The notes below the pieces were generated by a model that was not told the origin of the DNA, did no database searches, and saw nothing but the letters and a program-made list of their open reading frames with translations. A stretch of DNA of 64,000 bases from Ligustrum vulgare (lineage: Eukaryota; Streptophyta; Magnoliopsida; Lamiales; Oleaceae): contig OY743170.1 in the NCBI GenBank assembly GCA_963555705.1, forward strand, positions 28,595,362 through 28,659,361, in the 5' to 3' direction. Shown piece after piece: positions 1 to 11,614 of the stretch. Each line of letters begins with the position of its first letter. Positions within the stretch are counted from its first letter, which is position 1. The translations under genes and the position numbers were made by a program.

Positions 1-900
1 TTTTTACTCCAGGATGATAGAACATTGGAAAAACTCATAAGATGTACTTTCTATTTTTTTAATACAACTATTTATGATGCTTCATCGAAAAATATAAAAA
101 AAAAAATCAGATAATATATTGCACTCAACAACTAACTAATGTAGAAGCTGATGATGGCTACCAATTAGCAAATAGAATCATCTACTTCTTCTCTTAGAAT
201 CTGCAGCTTATTGGATAATGAAATCCCAGTCAGGCTAGGAGGAAGACCACAACAACTGCTCGATTTCAGCACCAGCTATGTATGCCAGAATAGGATCCAG
301 CCTACCCTCGACTTGCTTCCCCTGGGAGGAAACATCCCAGATAATTTCCTGGGAATCATAACCTGCTGTGTAAATTTAGCAGGAGCTAGAAGGAGCACAT
401 GCAATTGCCTTTCACACTCGCGTGGTGCCTCTGCAACTTTATGATAGATACAATGGAATTTTTCGTTTAGCATTGGTCTCCTATCAAGTTCCGATAACAT
501 TCTTTGAACAATGCCAAAATCCTCCTTCCACAAAGAAAAATTTAAACTAATCCCAACAAAACTCACAAATTTTTATAATGAAGCCTAATCTATATTGTAA
601 CTCTGTATCATATTCATCAAGATTTACATTTTCACATTTATAAACTGAAACAGACATTTATAAAAACATTTTTTTTTCACATGCATATTAATGAATCCCT
701 GGATTGCAAATTTCCAAGAATGCCCTAGTCCTAATGCTATGTTGACAGGTAAAAAAAAACTCATACGGACAGGAAGCAACCTCAAAACTTGTTTTACCTA
801 ACCTAAATGACCATACACATTGCTCCACTTAAAATAGTGCCATAATCTGTGGATAAGAAAATGGAGGTTGAATTAACATATAGCATCATCTGTGAATACT
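1..900. other. Left edge, no recognised gene
   Basis: AT-rich DNA. The only notable open frame is a 96-codon minus-strand ORF at 276-566, whose translation is not low-complexity (it contains WKEDFGIVQRML and [16 protein letters not shown]). I do not recognise it. It could be an exon of the same broken gene material that continues to 2 kb. No start context, splice pair or neighbour fixes its identity. Confidence 0.3.
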
Positions 901-917
901 TTTAAGTTATAACTTAC

Positions 918-1180
918 AATCAAGAACTAAGGAATGATCAAGCCCACATGCCAAGTCTACAACTTTAACATCAACTACTTTAATTAAAGTAGGTTCCCAA
1001 GCAATTGGCATTTTCCTTTCCTTCTCAATTTCTTCCAACACCAATTCCTCGACAACTTCATTCATTGAACCGGGATTTTTACAACTCGACTCTGCCTTAG
1101 AAGCAACCGAATCTAGCGGAGAAGTTTCAAGAAATTCCCCAATAGACATAGAAAGAAAAAAGTTTTGAGCCATCATTAGT
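918..1180 (-). pseudogene. RCC1-repeat-like exon fragment
   Basis: The minus-strand frame ends in VVDLACGLDHSLVL. This matches the core of an RCC1/UVR8-type beta-propeller blade, where an A-C-G-x-x-H-S-hydrophobic signature is typical. Directly after it, on the minus strand, is a canonical GTAAGT donor at 917-912, so this looks like a real exon 3' border. Upstream in the frame are an acidic stretch (EELVLEEIEKER) and then an AT microsatellite, so the 5' border is uncertain. No other RCC1 blades are visible in the window, so this is either one exon of a gene extending beyond the left edge or a captured fragment. The family call rests on about 15 residues. Confidence 0.35.
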
Positions 1181-1184
1181 AAAA

Positions 1185-1186
<2 letters not shown>

Positions 1187-1239
<53 letters not shown>
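1187..1239. repeat. (AT)n microsatellite
   Basis: About 26 uninterrupted AT dinucleotides. It inflates the adjacent minus-strand frame with a meaningless Ile-Tyr run. Confidence 0.95.
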
Positions 1240-1240
<1 letters not shown>

Positions 1241-1670
1241 CCTTCAAATGATTTTCTGATAGAGAGATGAAGGGTATAACTCAGTATTTTATTAAAGACA
1301 TACCGCTTGGTATGCAACAATTTTAGGTGAGAGAGAGAGAGAAGTAATTAGAAGGTTGCCATTTCTAGACATCGTTTTTTCTTTTGCATCAGCGTATTGA
1401 CTTAAATGGTCAATCTAGCCAGTATCTCATTGCTAATGCACTTTGATTGACCAGTTGGAGAATCAATCAAGCTTGGATGAATTCCAACCATTATCCTCTT
1501 AAAATCAAGTGACATGAAAACTGAGAGCTTGTGTATTACACTAATGTGACTATTAACCTTTTGCAAACGAAAATTCTACAGATGGAAAAGTTGATTCAAA
1601 CAATCACATAAAAGAACTCGAAAAAATCTTAATCTTAAATTATGATTGCACAACATATTTCTTGGCAAAC

Positions 1671-1919
1671 CCTTTCAAACTGAAGCTCCAGAAGTTGTGA
1701 GTTCAGTTCTCCTGACTTCTTAGTTTTCAAGCCTAGTTCATCTACATGAATATCATTAGGATTCAATGTCTTATCATTGCCTTCTATTTCTGTAAAGATC
1801 TGAGTAATCTGCAATTGTAGTTTGGAAAGCTCCCTGACCCTTCGATGTTTCAGCATCCTCAAATTCTCCAATGTAGGTTTTATAACAGAGATTTGATCCT
1901 TAAGATTGCCCTCCATCTT
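1671..1919 (-). pseudogene. MAP65-like exon (microtubule-associated protein 65 family fragment)
   Basis: The minus-strand frame reads from about KMEGNLKDQISVIKPTLENL through RVRELSKLQLQITQIFTEI to ELNSQLLELQFER. This is the pattern of the N-terminal coiled-coil exon of plant MAP65/Ase1 microtubule bundlers: E-Q-hydrophobic heptads, a K-x-R-V-R-E-hydrophobic motif and an LQxER end. The frame has a plausible AG acceptor just before position 1919 and a GT donor just after 1671, so it looks like one intact exon. No further MAP65 exons were seen nearby, though the gene could continue left of the window. It lies on the same strand as the RCC1-like piece, which belongs to an unrelated family, so a captured or chimeric origin is possible. 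Confidence 0.5.
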
Positions 1920-2162
1920 CTCATACGAAAACAGAAAAAAACAATTCAATATATAACACCAAATATGCAGACAATAATCTAATTCTAAGTCCATCCAAAA
2001 TAGACTAAATTTTAACAATAATACTTAATTATCAAATCAATAGCTAAAAGTGATGTATTCAGTTAGGAATAAAAGCATATAAAGTTTAATGAAGTACACT
2101 AAAAATAAATTGAAGGGCAATGAGAGTAGCCGGAGTTGATCAAAAATGTCGTTTCAACACGA

Positions 2163-3231
2163 TGATGAAGTGATAGTGAATAGACCTGTGGAAAGGAAAC
2201 TCTTTCTCCAAGTCAAGCGAGTTCAACAATCTCATCCTTAGTGACGCGATCCCGGTCGGGGAATCTCGTCGAACACGCGGAATAACGATATTTAAAACCC
2301 TAGGAAAGATCTAAATCAGATCTGACACGAAAATAACAAAAATTAAAATACTGGAAAGATAAAATTGACGATAGGACCTTGACCCAAGATTCACGACGCA
2401 ATTAATTGACGATGCGGAATCGAGATCCAAGGTTTTCGAAACACCACAAGGACTTGTCAATTTCCTTGATAAGATTCTAAATTGGAAACGCCACAAATAT
2501 TCTCGCGAATATTTGATAAGTTCAACGCCACAAACAATTCACAATATTTGATAAGTTGGATTTGTTCTCGAAGAACACAAAAGGGACTCTTCAACCTTTT
2601 AATTGGAGAAAGCTCTCTCAACTCAAATTCAATATTCAAAACTAAACTGTTTTTTTACAATGAATGGAAAGAATATAAATAAGCAAAATAACCTAGCATC
2701 TAATTTACTCAAAATAGAATTCTAATTAGACTAAAATTCTAAAATAGGAAAATAACCAAAAACTAAAAAGGAAATAAAATAATTGAAAATTCCAGAAAAT
2801 CTGGCGCAGCTTGTTTACAGCCGTGACGAAACCTCTTACGGCCGTAAAGGCCTTTCTGATTAAAATTGTGATATTAGTTACGGCCGTGACACATTGTTTA
2901 CGGCCGTGAAATTCCTCCGGTTTGAATGTTACGGCCGTAAGACTGGACATTACGGCCGTAAGACCTGTTCTGTCTGAAAATTGGCCTTTTCCCTTGATAG
3001 TTGGTTACGGCCGTGACAATAGCTTTTATGGCCGTGATTATATGATTTACGGCCGTGAAGGATTTCCATTACGGCCGTAAGGCCTTTTCTGCATAAACAA
3101 TTTCGTGTACTCGATTCATCCCTCTTCTCGGCTCGTCCCCAACATGGAACTTGCTCTGTTTTGCACGTAGATCACTATCATATTGTTGATGGCTCGACTT
3201 CGCCCTTCGATGCCTGGACCGGATCACATCA
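2163..3231 (-). repeat. 3' LTR of gypsy element F
   Basis: Read on the minus strand it begins TGATGTGATCCGG, right after the end of the element's coding part, and ends ...CATCA near 2163, giving TGATG/CATCA termini. The same termini bound the LTRs of element C at 19.5 and 29.9 kb. It also shares with C the GTGGCGTT segments and the scattered ACGGCCGT words. The matching 5' LTR is not present. Confidence 0.7.
2817..3085. repeat. Dispersed TTACGGCCGTAA/GAC palindromes in the F LTR
   Basis: Ten copies or near-copies of the palindromic word ACGGCCGT, mostly flanked by TTA on the left and AA or GAC on the right, at irregular 15-55 bp spacing. Variant copies differ by single transitions (ACAGCCGT, ATGGCCGT), as expected from methyl-cytosine decay. 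Confidence 0.85.
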
Positions 3232-4310
3232 TACTCCCTCTCTTGAAAAGGATTCGACCTCGAATCCAATTTTGGTCAGCTTTTCAAACTCCTTCTGCTT
3301 TTCTGGGCTCGATGATCATGTTTAAGCGTTGTGCGATCCTTTAGACTTTTAGCCTGCTCATTTTTGCCAACGGATTTCTTTCCCGCCTTAAGTTCATGGC
3401 TTGACTTCGGTACCTGTAAAACAGATTTTAAAGAACTGGGGAGGGGTTTGTTAGCGTGAGTAAGTGCAAATAGACTCATTTTTGTGGTAGACTCTCTTTT
3501 CTTTTGATTTTTGCACTCAGTCTCTCCTTTTTCTGAGGGTTGAACCTCAACTCTCTTTTCTTTAGTTTCCACTCCCTCTCCTTTTTCTGAGGTCGTGGCC
3601 TCAACTCTCTTATTTTTCCCCTCAAACTCACTTTTGACCTTCAATTAATCTTTCAGGGCTTCAGTTGGAGATAGTGGCATTAGAGTAAACTTTTCCCCCC
3701 CTTTTACCAAGCTGTATCTATTCGTATACCCATCATGTAGCACAGCCCTTTCATGTTGCCAAGGTCTCCCCAACAGTATATGACTAATTTGCATTGGCAC
3801 CACGTCACAAATTACCTCATCCGAATACCCACCAAAAGAAAATGCTACTAAAGCCTGTCTTTTCACCTTAACTTCCCCTGACTCAGTCAACCATTATAAT
3901 TTATAAGGTGTTGGATGTTTCGTTAAAGGTAAGCCTAATTTTTCCACCAACATTGTACTAACTACATTAGTACAACTTCCCCCGTCAATCACCAAGCTAC
4001 AAACTTTTTCATTCACTAAGCATCTAGCGCGAAAAATATTATCCCTTTGCCCATCCACATTTTCCAAAACATTCGCCTTACGCTTAACGCTAAGAACATG
4101 CCTATCAATAATTGACTCATCCACCACAACACTTTTAGCCCCTTCACTATCACACCTATCCTTCTTACGTGGACAATCAAGTGCAATGTGACCCCGTTCC
4201 AAACATTTAAAACACTTAACATTTTGTCTTGCATTGTTAGGTGGTTTTTTATGATATGGACTTTGATATTCTTGGTGTCTTCCCAATTTTTGTATTTTTC
4301 CATTGAAATC
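3232..4310 (-). pseudogene. Gypsy element F: gag zinc knuckle plus retropepsin remnant
   Basis: On the minus strand a CCHC zinc knuckle (CFKCLERGHIALDC, about 4212-4171) is followed by an aspartic protease. The protease has the active-site motif VIDGGSCTNVV near 3990-3960 and the ILLGRPW flap-end motif near 3780. A TAA interrupts the frame at about 3893, probably from a CAA codon. Downstream is a lysine/glutamate-rich spacer (3276-3644), then the 3' LTR. Reverse transcriptase, RNase H and integrase are absent and gag is truncated at about 4310, so this is a partial Ty3/gypsy copy. Element C, with the same LTR termini and a related protease, is its closest relative in the window. Confidence 0.8.
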
Positions 4311-4625
4311 CGAATTTGGATGCCTAGTTCCTAGTAATAGTAAGATTCAACAGGTAATTGGAAGATCACTTATTGGCAATCGTGTGCGATTCAACAGTTT
4401 GTGATATTTGTTCTTATTTTCATAGCTTCCGCTACATCAGCCCTCTTCTATGCTATATATGTACGGGAACTTACACTATGGCCATGTCCAATCCTCTTAT
4501 TTTCACACGCCTTACTTTAATTCCTTTTCGCATTGTTAAGATAGACATATCCTTGTTGTAGTTAAGAAATTACTAAACTAGGGGTGTAATTGAGACTTTT
4601 AAAGAATTCTAATGACTTTTAAGGA
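4311..4625. other. Junction region, nothing recognised
   Basis: Sequence between the truncated 5' side of element F and the Athila-like fragment. No convincing ORF, LTR end or repeat was found. The truncation point of F probably lies here. Confidence 0.4.
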
Positions 4626-5468
4626 TTTTCAAGTTTAGGTATTCAATCGGTTCGAGTTCAATCTCCAGTCAAGGCTTATGGTCCATCAATCCCATACCCA
4701 AAAAGTGTGATTAAGCATAAGTTGGAGCAACAGTTTGGGAAATTTCTAGAAATTTTCAAACAACTTCACATCAACATCCCATTTGTCGAGGCTCTAGCTC
4801 AAATGACTCTCTGCATGAAGTTTATGACAGAAATTCAGTCAAACAAGAGGAAGCTGGAGGACTTCAAGATATTGTCATTAAGTGAGAAATCCAGTGCCAT
4901 CTTACAAAACAAGTTGCCACAGAAATTGAGAGATCCTGAGAGTTTCTCTATCCCTTGTACAGTCGGTAAAAGTTTTGATGATGTTTTATGTGATTTAAGG
5001 GCAAGTGTTAATTGATGTCTCTTTCTGTGTACAGGAAACTTGGTTTGGGGAACCTAAACTAGCAAACACCACATTGAAGCTGGCAAATAGGTCAATCCAG
5101 TATCCATATGGGATAATTGAGAACGTCATAGTGAAAGTGGACAAATTGTTCTTCGCTTTGTGATCTTGGACATGGAGGGAGATAGCCAGATGCTCCTTAT
5201 CTTTGGAAGGCCATTCCTAGCTACTGGATGAGCCCTCGTTGACATTGAAAAGGGAAAATCATATTCATGGTGGAAAATGAGCAAGCCACATTCAGCATCA
5301 CTCCACAACAAGCTCCAAAGGTTCAAGAAAGTTGTTGTAATGTGGAGATAGCTGTGAAAGAAACTGGATGGAGCCACAAGAAGGAAGAAAAGCCTAACAT
5401 CCCTCAGTACAATGCTGAAAAAGACACAATTGAGTTCAAGAAAGTGAGGAAAACAATAGAAAAATGCA
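4626..5468 (+). pseudogene. Athila-like gypsy gag/protease fragment G
   Basis: An open stretch at 4707-5015 reads KLEQQFGKFLEIFKQLHINI, then ILQNKLPQKLRDPESFSIPC and CDLRAS. This is the pre-protease and protease N-terminal region typical of Athila-lineage elements, where the family has CDLGAS; the active site here is changed to LRAS. Further protease pieces (ILDMEGDSQMLLIFGRPFLA, about 5160-5225) are in shifted frames with stops. The element is heavily decayed and is interrupted at 5468 by a TRIM, resuming after 6197. Confidence 0.75.
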
Positions 5469-6197
5469 TGTAACGATCTGGGCCCCACTTAAGGCTTGTC
5501 ATGGTCGTTAGATCAATGACATAATGTCTCCACTGTGCCAACATGAGTCTTTTCAGCATGCTCTGTCCTCACTCGCACGCTACCCGAGAAAACATCCCAG
5601 GGGATCACCCATCATAGAATTGCTCTAAGCCAAGCACGCTCAATTGTGAAGTTTCTAACGTGAACTTCTGGAAAAGAAGGTGCACCTTTTTTGGTATGAG
5701 TAGTACCTATCAAATCTTTTAAACTTTCCTGGCTTGGGTGTTAAAATCACCCCCGTTAGACTCACGACGTCTTCATCATGCTTAAACCATCTGAGAATCC
5801 ATATGAGGATCCGTAGCCAGATGTTAGGATTCTAGAGGTGGATCCCGCACCAATGAGTAGCACTTTGTTCCCATAGCACTTAGTTCTCGATTTTCGATTG
5901 GCGACCGGCTCTGATACCATTGTAACGACCCGAGTCCCACTTAATGGGCTATATCGGCTGTTAGATCGATGACGTACTATCCTCACTTTACCACCATGAG
6001 TCTTTTCAGCATGTTTTGTCCTCACTCGCACGCTCCCCGAGAAAACTTCTCAGGGGGTCACCCATCATAGAATTGCTCCAAGCCAAGCACGCTTAATTAT
6101 AGAGTTTCTAACGATGAACTTCCTAAAAGGAAGGGCATCTTGTTGGTATGAGTAGTACCTAACAAATCTTTTAAGTTTTCCTAACCTGGGTGTTACA
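5469..6197 (-). mobile_element. TRIM element 1 (729 bp, TSD ATGCA)
   Basis: Two direct repeats of about 278 bp (5469-5746 and 5921-6197) begin TGTAACGA and end GGGTGTTACA, the left copy decayed to GGTGTTAAAA. Just left of the right repeat is CTCTGATACCAT, the reverse complement of the initiator-tRNA-Met primer site TGGTATCAGAG, so the element runs on the minus strand. The internal part is only about 175 bp with no ORF. ATGCA at 5464-5468 and 6198-6202 is a perfect 5-bp target duplication. This is a terminal-repeat retrotransposon in miniature, inserted into fragment G. Confidence 0.9.
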
Positions 6198-7310
6198 ATG
6201 CAAAGCTGCTAATTCCAAGCAATGCAAGGCTTCACGAGCATATTCATGCCTCCATAATGAAGTGCAAAAAGTCGGGCTTAAGATTATAAACGTAGCGCTT
6301 ATTGTGAGGTAACCCAATCTTCTACCATTTTATTTATTATGCTTTCTTTTGTGATTTCATATTTGATTTTAGATAATGGATGATAGGTACATGTTTTAGT
6401 TTTTTTGCATATTTGCATGTTAGGAAAATTTTGCATGTTTGACTATTTAGGTATGTTTAGATATGTTTTTGAATTTTGCAAGTTTTTAGTTAAACTAAGC
6501 TTTTATCATCATCCCCAAAACACACACACGCACACAAACACACGTTTAGAGTTTGAAGATGATGTTTGATAGATCATAGCATAGATCATGAAGTGATTAG
6601 GGAGTGAAGAACGGATTTGAAATTCAAAGTAAGAAAAAAAAATTATCCTTGTCGGAATAATCACGCGATCGCACAGTAGTAATGTCGCGCGATCACGACT
6701 GCATCTGATAAAGATTTTAATAACAGTTTTAGCCTGAGCGATCGCATCTACTCCAACCACGAGATCGCGTGGCTATACTGGAGACAATCCGGAAGTATTT
6801 TAAATATTACTCATTTTTCTTTCATTTCATTGCACCATAAACCCGTTTTCTCTCCCAAAATCACTCTAAATCTGATCTTTAATCTTTTGTGCATATCATC
6901 AACACTAAATTGCAACAAATACCATGTTTTTATCACCTCAAAAATTCAGTCAAAGGTATGAAATCTTCACTTAATTTAGAGTTTACTCAAATTTGTGAAA
7001 TTTTCTATGAATTCATGAAATTTAAGTTTGTGAGGTATTAAGTATGGGCTTATGTTAGTCAATTGAGTATATGGATTATGTTTATATAGGTAAAAATTTT
7101 GGGTTCATCAATGTTTCCAAATCTATGCATACTCTTTGATTTTCAAAATGTACACTAAGTATTCGATGGAATGCCACAAAGAAATTTTTATTCAAATTTG
7201 AGAAATTCTTCCGAGCATATATCTTCATCACAAGTTTACCTATGAGTGTGTGTCATTAGTTCATAAGTTAATTCACTACATTGCATAAAAATCATTAAAA
7301 TCATTTACCC
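6198..7310. other. Tail of Athila-like element and non-coding sequence
   Basis: The first ~100 bp continue fragment G. The rest is AT-rich, with a CA/CACG run near 6517-6545 and a cluster of GCGATCGC-type palindromes at 6660-6775, the same kind of word found in the arms at 9.2 and 12.1 kb. Probably old LTR sequence. No gene seen. Confidence 0.45.
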
Positions 7311-7472
7311 TCTGTTTGTTAATTTTTTTTTGTTTAAAAACATGTTTTTTTATGTTTTCGAGGTAAAATTTGTGGTTGAAAAGTGGAGAGAGAAAATATG
7401 TGATTAAAAAGTTACTTGGGAAATTGTGTAGAAAAAAACTTGTTTTTAAGCAAGTTTGCCAAATAGAGGCTA
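7311..7472. mobile_element. Possible MITE (short, degraded)
   Basis: CCTCTGTTTG at the left faces CAAATAGAGG at the right, an imperfect terminal inverted repeat around about 160 bp. A related piece (TGTTTGGTTTATAAAC and then GGTTGAAAATTGTAGAGAG) lies at 8670-8745. No clear target duplication, so this is tentative. Confidence 0.35.
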
Positions 7473-7571
7473 TACACCATTGCAGCCCTATTGCAAGGCC
7501 ACTACATGCCATTTTACCTGAAAACAACTTCACGTTACCTATTTCTCCATAGTACTTTGTTTACTTTATTT

Positions 7572-9700
7572 TGTAACGCAAAATATACCCACAAGTATAC
7601 GGATCCTGAAAAGTAATAAAGTGAACTTTTTGAGTTCGGATTATTGTCCAACAAAGATTATAATTAAATACCGAAATTGTGTTAGTTCTCTCCTTATTCG
7701 AACGGTAAAATTAGGATTTTTAAATTGGACTAAAATAATAAACTAAGGCTGTGTTTGATAGAAAAGATGAAAAATAGATGGTAGGAAAATATTTTCTAGG
7801 AATTGATTTGGCTGGAAATTATTTTCCTGGAAAATGTTAATTGGAAGTGTTTCATTAGATTAATTTTCCAAGTGAAAAAGTGGGAGATTTTCCAAATTTT
7901 GTTATTTGATTGATATTATTTTCCATGGAAAATAATAAAAATTTAACAAATTTAATAAAAAGAAATTTTTCACTCATTTGTACTTGATAATAATAATGTT
8001 AATTTCTGAAAAAATAAATAAATCAATTAACAATAATAAAAATGATCAAACGTGATTTAAAAGAATTTCCACCTTAGCTGGAAAATATTTTCTCAACTAA
8101 TAGGTAAGAAAATATTTTCAAGGCAAATGAGGTAGTTGTGCTTTAAATGGTTGTACCTAAGAAAATATTTTTCAAGGCAAATTTTTCCAACCAAACACCC
8201 AACAAATGCAAAAGGTGGAAAATATTTTCCATGATTTGACATTTTCCTGGAAAATAAGGCTGTATCAAACACAGCCTAAAAGGCAAAAGAAAAGAAAAGA
8301 CATTTAGATTTTCGAAATTGATATTTGTACTTGTTGGGACATCCGATTTCACATTAGCCAATACTTTTAATTCCATTTATCTAGCTTTATTCTTTATGTG
8401 CTCGATCGAACTTACTCATGCATATGAAATTCCTCTCTCGAGTTTAAATCAACTTTACCTAATTAGTCAACCGTGTTTCTAGACAACGTGTCATAATAAT
8501 TAGGTGCATGGAACACAAGAATTTATATAGCGATCGCAATAATAATAAAAGTATATCTCTGTCTTTTATCCAATTACCGTATTTTATTCCTAGATCTAAG
8601 TAGTTAGTTCACCTCTCGGATTCTGAAAACAACCCATTAAATCAATAAATTAGCCTCGATTTTGTAAGCTGTTTGGTTTATAAACCGGTTTATTTTTTTT
8701 TTTTGAGGTACAAGTAATGGTTGAAAATTGTAGAGAGAAAAATCATATTTTATAGTTTAAGGAACACGTGCTTAGTCGCGAATTAATTCATGCATTACAT
8801 ACAAAATAAAATCAACACATGCAACGAAAGTGCAAAACTAGAATTATATAATTAAAAGCGTAAAACTAAGCTACATCGAATATCCAACACTGAAATTACT
8901 CGTTCATCAATAAAGAAATAAACATGTAGAAATAATAATAACTACGCATGTAGAGTTTATCAAGTTAAAAAAGAAAAAGAAATCTTGCACCAAGTATTTT
9001 GCTCCCCATTAATAATCTTCAATTCCCCCGCCTTTGTCTTGATTTCCGCGTCCAAGATGTGAATGATAGAACTATGAAATCTGCGTTTTAGAGGCTATGT
9101 AAAGGTCTTCAAAGGCTTCCTTTTTTGTTCATGAGAGGTTGTTTATAAAGAACCTAGGAAAACAAGGAGAAAATTCGTGCATGGGCCTGACTTCGCTGTA
9201 GGGCCAGACAACTGCACGGCCGTGCAGGGTAAAGTTTGGTGACCGCACAGTTGGTCGATTTCAGGTTCTGTTAATTTCACTTTCTTCATGCGACCGCATG
9301 ATAAAGAGGCCATGATCGCGTGGTTCACCGAGTAGTGATTGTGTGGTTCACCGAGTAATGTGCAATTTCATCTTTGATTCTTGTTTAAGTTGGCCCTCGT
9401 TCTTTATTTACTTCCAAGTCCTCCAACTTTCAATTGTGACAATCTGGTCCCCAATTTCTTGATTTCTTCATTTAACTTCATCTTGTCCTCAATTGTCTCA
9501 TGCACCTCTCCCATGTGTACAATTTAACTCTAATAATCATCCATTTGGCCTATATTTGCTTCAATTCCTTTGTTCAATTGATTTTGAGATATTTTTAGCA
9601 ATGTAAACAAATAACAAACAAATAAATAGAATTTATTCTAAAACGACAACATATTATCCTCATTTAGACATATAAATAAGTGTATAAAATATACTTATCA
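7572..9700 (-). repeat. Left arm: LTR-like copy L1 in inverted orientation
   Basis: Read on the minus strand it begins TGATAAGTATATTTTATACAC, preceded by a GGGGTATT tract resembling a polypurine tract, and ends GTATATTTTGCGTTACA at 7572. The plus-strand copy L2 at 11615-13128 has the same ends. It contains a MITE and a palindromic segment around GCACGGCCGTGC (9215-9226). No genes. Confidence 0.7.
7747..8276. mobile_element. Tourist-like MITE (530 bp, TSD TAA)
   Basis: A perfect 14-bp terminal inverted repeat, GGCTGTGTTTGATA at the left and TATCAAACACAGCC at the right, is flanked by TAA on both sides (7744-7746 and 8277-8279). A 3-bp TWA target duplication is typical of PIF/Harbinger-derived Tourist MITEs. 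The interior is rich in GAAAATATTTTC self-complementary words. It has no coding capacity and is inserted inside arm L1. Confidence 0.85.
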
Positions 9701-11614
9701 AATACCCCAATCTAAAATTATTGTTCATCCTCGAACAAAGTAAAACTAATCTAACAAATAAAAATAGCATATATTTTTGTCATGTCCACTTGTTTACCAT
9801 ATGCATCAAAAAGCCAAATCATATTATAATTTAGAACAAAACTTTGAACAACACGATAAAAAAAATTATAATTATCCGCTGCTAGACTTTCAAGTGTGTG
9901 TGTGTGTGTGAATAGTCAATGTCAAACTCATATTGTTGCAAAAGTATACTCAACATTGTGTAGCTTATTATGCAGAAGTAAGCCCGAATCTCATGTGGTC
10001 AACCTATGAAATCTAATGATTTTCCTTTCATCGCTCATGGATGATCACACTTACTGTTTTTCTCTCACGTCCCTGGTCTTTATCTGTAGTGCTAGTTCTC
10101 TCTCTCTCTCTCTCCCTCTCCCTCTCTCCCTTGAGGACAATGTTTCTTTTTAGTTTGAGGGTGAAAAGTCTCATTCATGTAATTTGCTTCATATTCAGTC
10201 TATTCATTCCATGCATTCATTCGATTTTTATTAGGATACAAAATAAATAAATAAATAAATAAAAATTCTGTTGATTTGCTTATTGCCTATGATATAGTTT
10301 GTATTGGACTTATGTTTTAGTTGAAATTTTGGACAACATATGTGCTTAAATGTTTTTCTTAGTGCTTATCTATGCTAGTATTTTCTAAAAATCGAATACA
10401 TAGCCATAATTGGATAATTACTCGTGGAAAGATTTATTCAGTATATATTGGACAATTTTAAATTTTTCGACCTAGGTTTGACTGTATGATTCCTAACCTT
10501 AGATCTAGAGACATCCCAACATTTAAACTTAGAATCAAAACTTTCTCAAGAGCAGTTTAGGGGTGAAAAAATTGGTGAATGTAGGCTTAAACTTTTAAAG
10601 GCCTAAAGTTCCTGAAATGTGTCATTGGTCTATAAGGTCTTAGTCAATGAGTATAAACCAACACTAGCACTCAAATAAATAAATAGTACTTATTCTTCTC
10701 TTCGTAGCCTTTTTTACTCGAGCAATTAAGCTTTTAAGCGTTTTCAAACTTGGTGTCCTAAGTTCATCTGAATGGGAAGCTATCAGCCTAAAGCTCATTA
10801 CATGGGTCAACTAGAAAGTTTAAGGGAGAGATGACTTACACATAAGACATAAAAACATCTTTAACTTTTCTTTGTAGCCTTTGTGACTCGGGTAATTAAG
10901 TTTGAGGGGTTCTCAGAACATGGTACCCTAAAGTTGTCTAACTTGAGAGTCACTGACCCAAAACTTGCTAAAGGGGTCACATAGAAAGTAAATAAGAAAG
11001 TTATTGCACAAAGATAGTAAGAGACAAGGACATAAAAGAAAAAGAAAGAAAAGTCGTCCATAAAGAGTAAAATAAACTTCATGGTATAAGCTTTGAGAAT
11101 GAGACTTTGGAGACTATAGGTATGGATTAGGGAACCGCTTACCATTGATTATTTGGGCAGAATTAGCCAATTCTGACCGTTTAGTGTGGAAAAATGCAAT
11201 TGTTAAATGTTTAGAAATCACACAAGTAGAAGGAATCTTGGAATTTGAGAGAAAAGCATGAGGAACTGATCATAATTGAGAAATGCAAGAAATTGAAAGA
11301 AACGCATTGTTTTACACCTGGGATATGTGCTTATGCAATTTTTAGCCACACTATGTTGAGTATGTCCTGATATGAGTATTCATTTAATTTTGACTATTCA
11401 CACACACACGTGAAAAGTTGAGCATCAGATAAGTTACAAATGATTTTAGTGTGTTGTCTAGTTTTCTTTCTAAAGCGTATTTTTTAAACGAACTTTCAGG
11501 CATATGATGGGCAGATTAATTTGATTTTATCTTATGATTTTTACTTTTGTTTGTAATTGCATCTTTAGTTTTAGTTTGTTCGAGAATGAACAATAATTCT
11601 AGTTTAGGGGTATT
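9701..11614. other. Spacer between the inverted arms (two abutting element tails)
   Basis: Outer parts are mutually inverted: (GT)n followed by GAATAGTCAATG near 9895-9925 matches TTGACTATTCACACACAC near 11390-11412. Near the centre a ~150-bp segment is duplicated in tandem (about 10690-10835 and 10860-10985), each copy with a TCGTAGCC/TTGTAGCC word and an ACTCG...AATTAAG motif. A TC-rich tract lies at 10098-10130. No gene recognised; the short ORFs here are not convincing. Confidence 0.6.
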
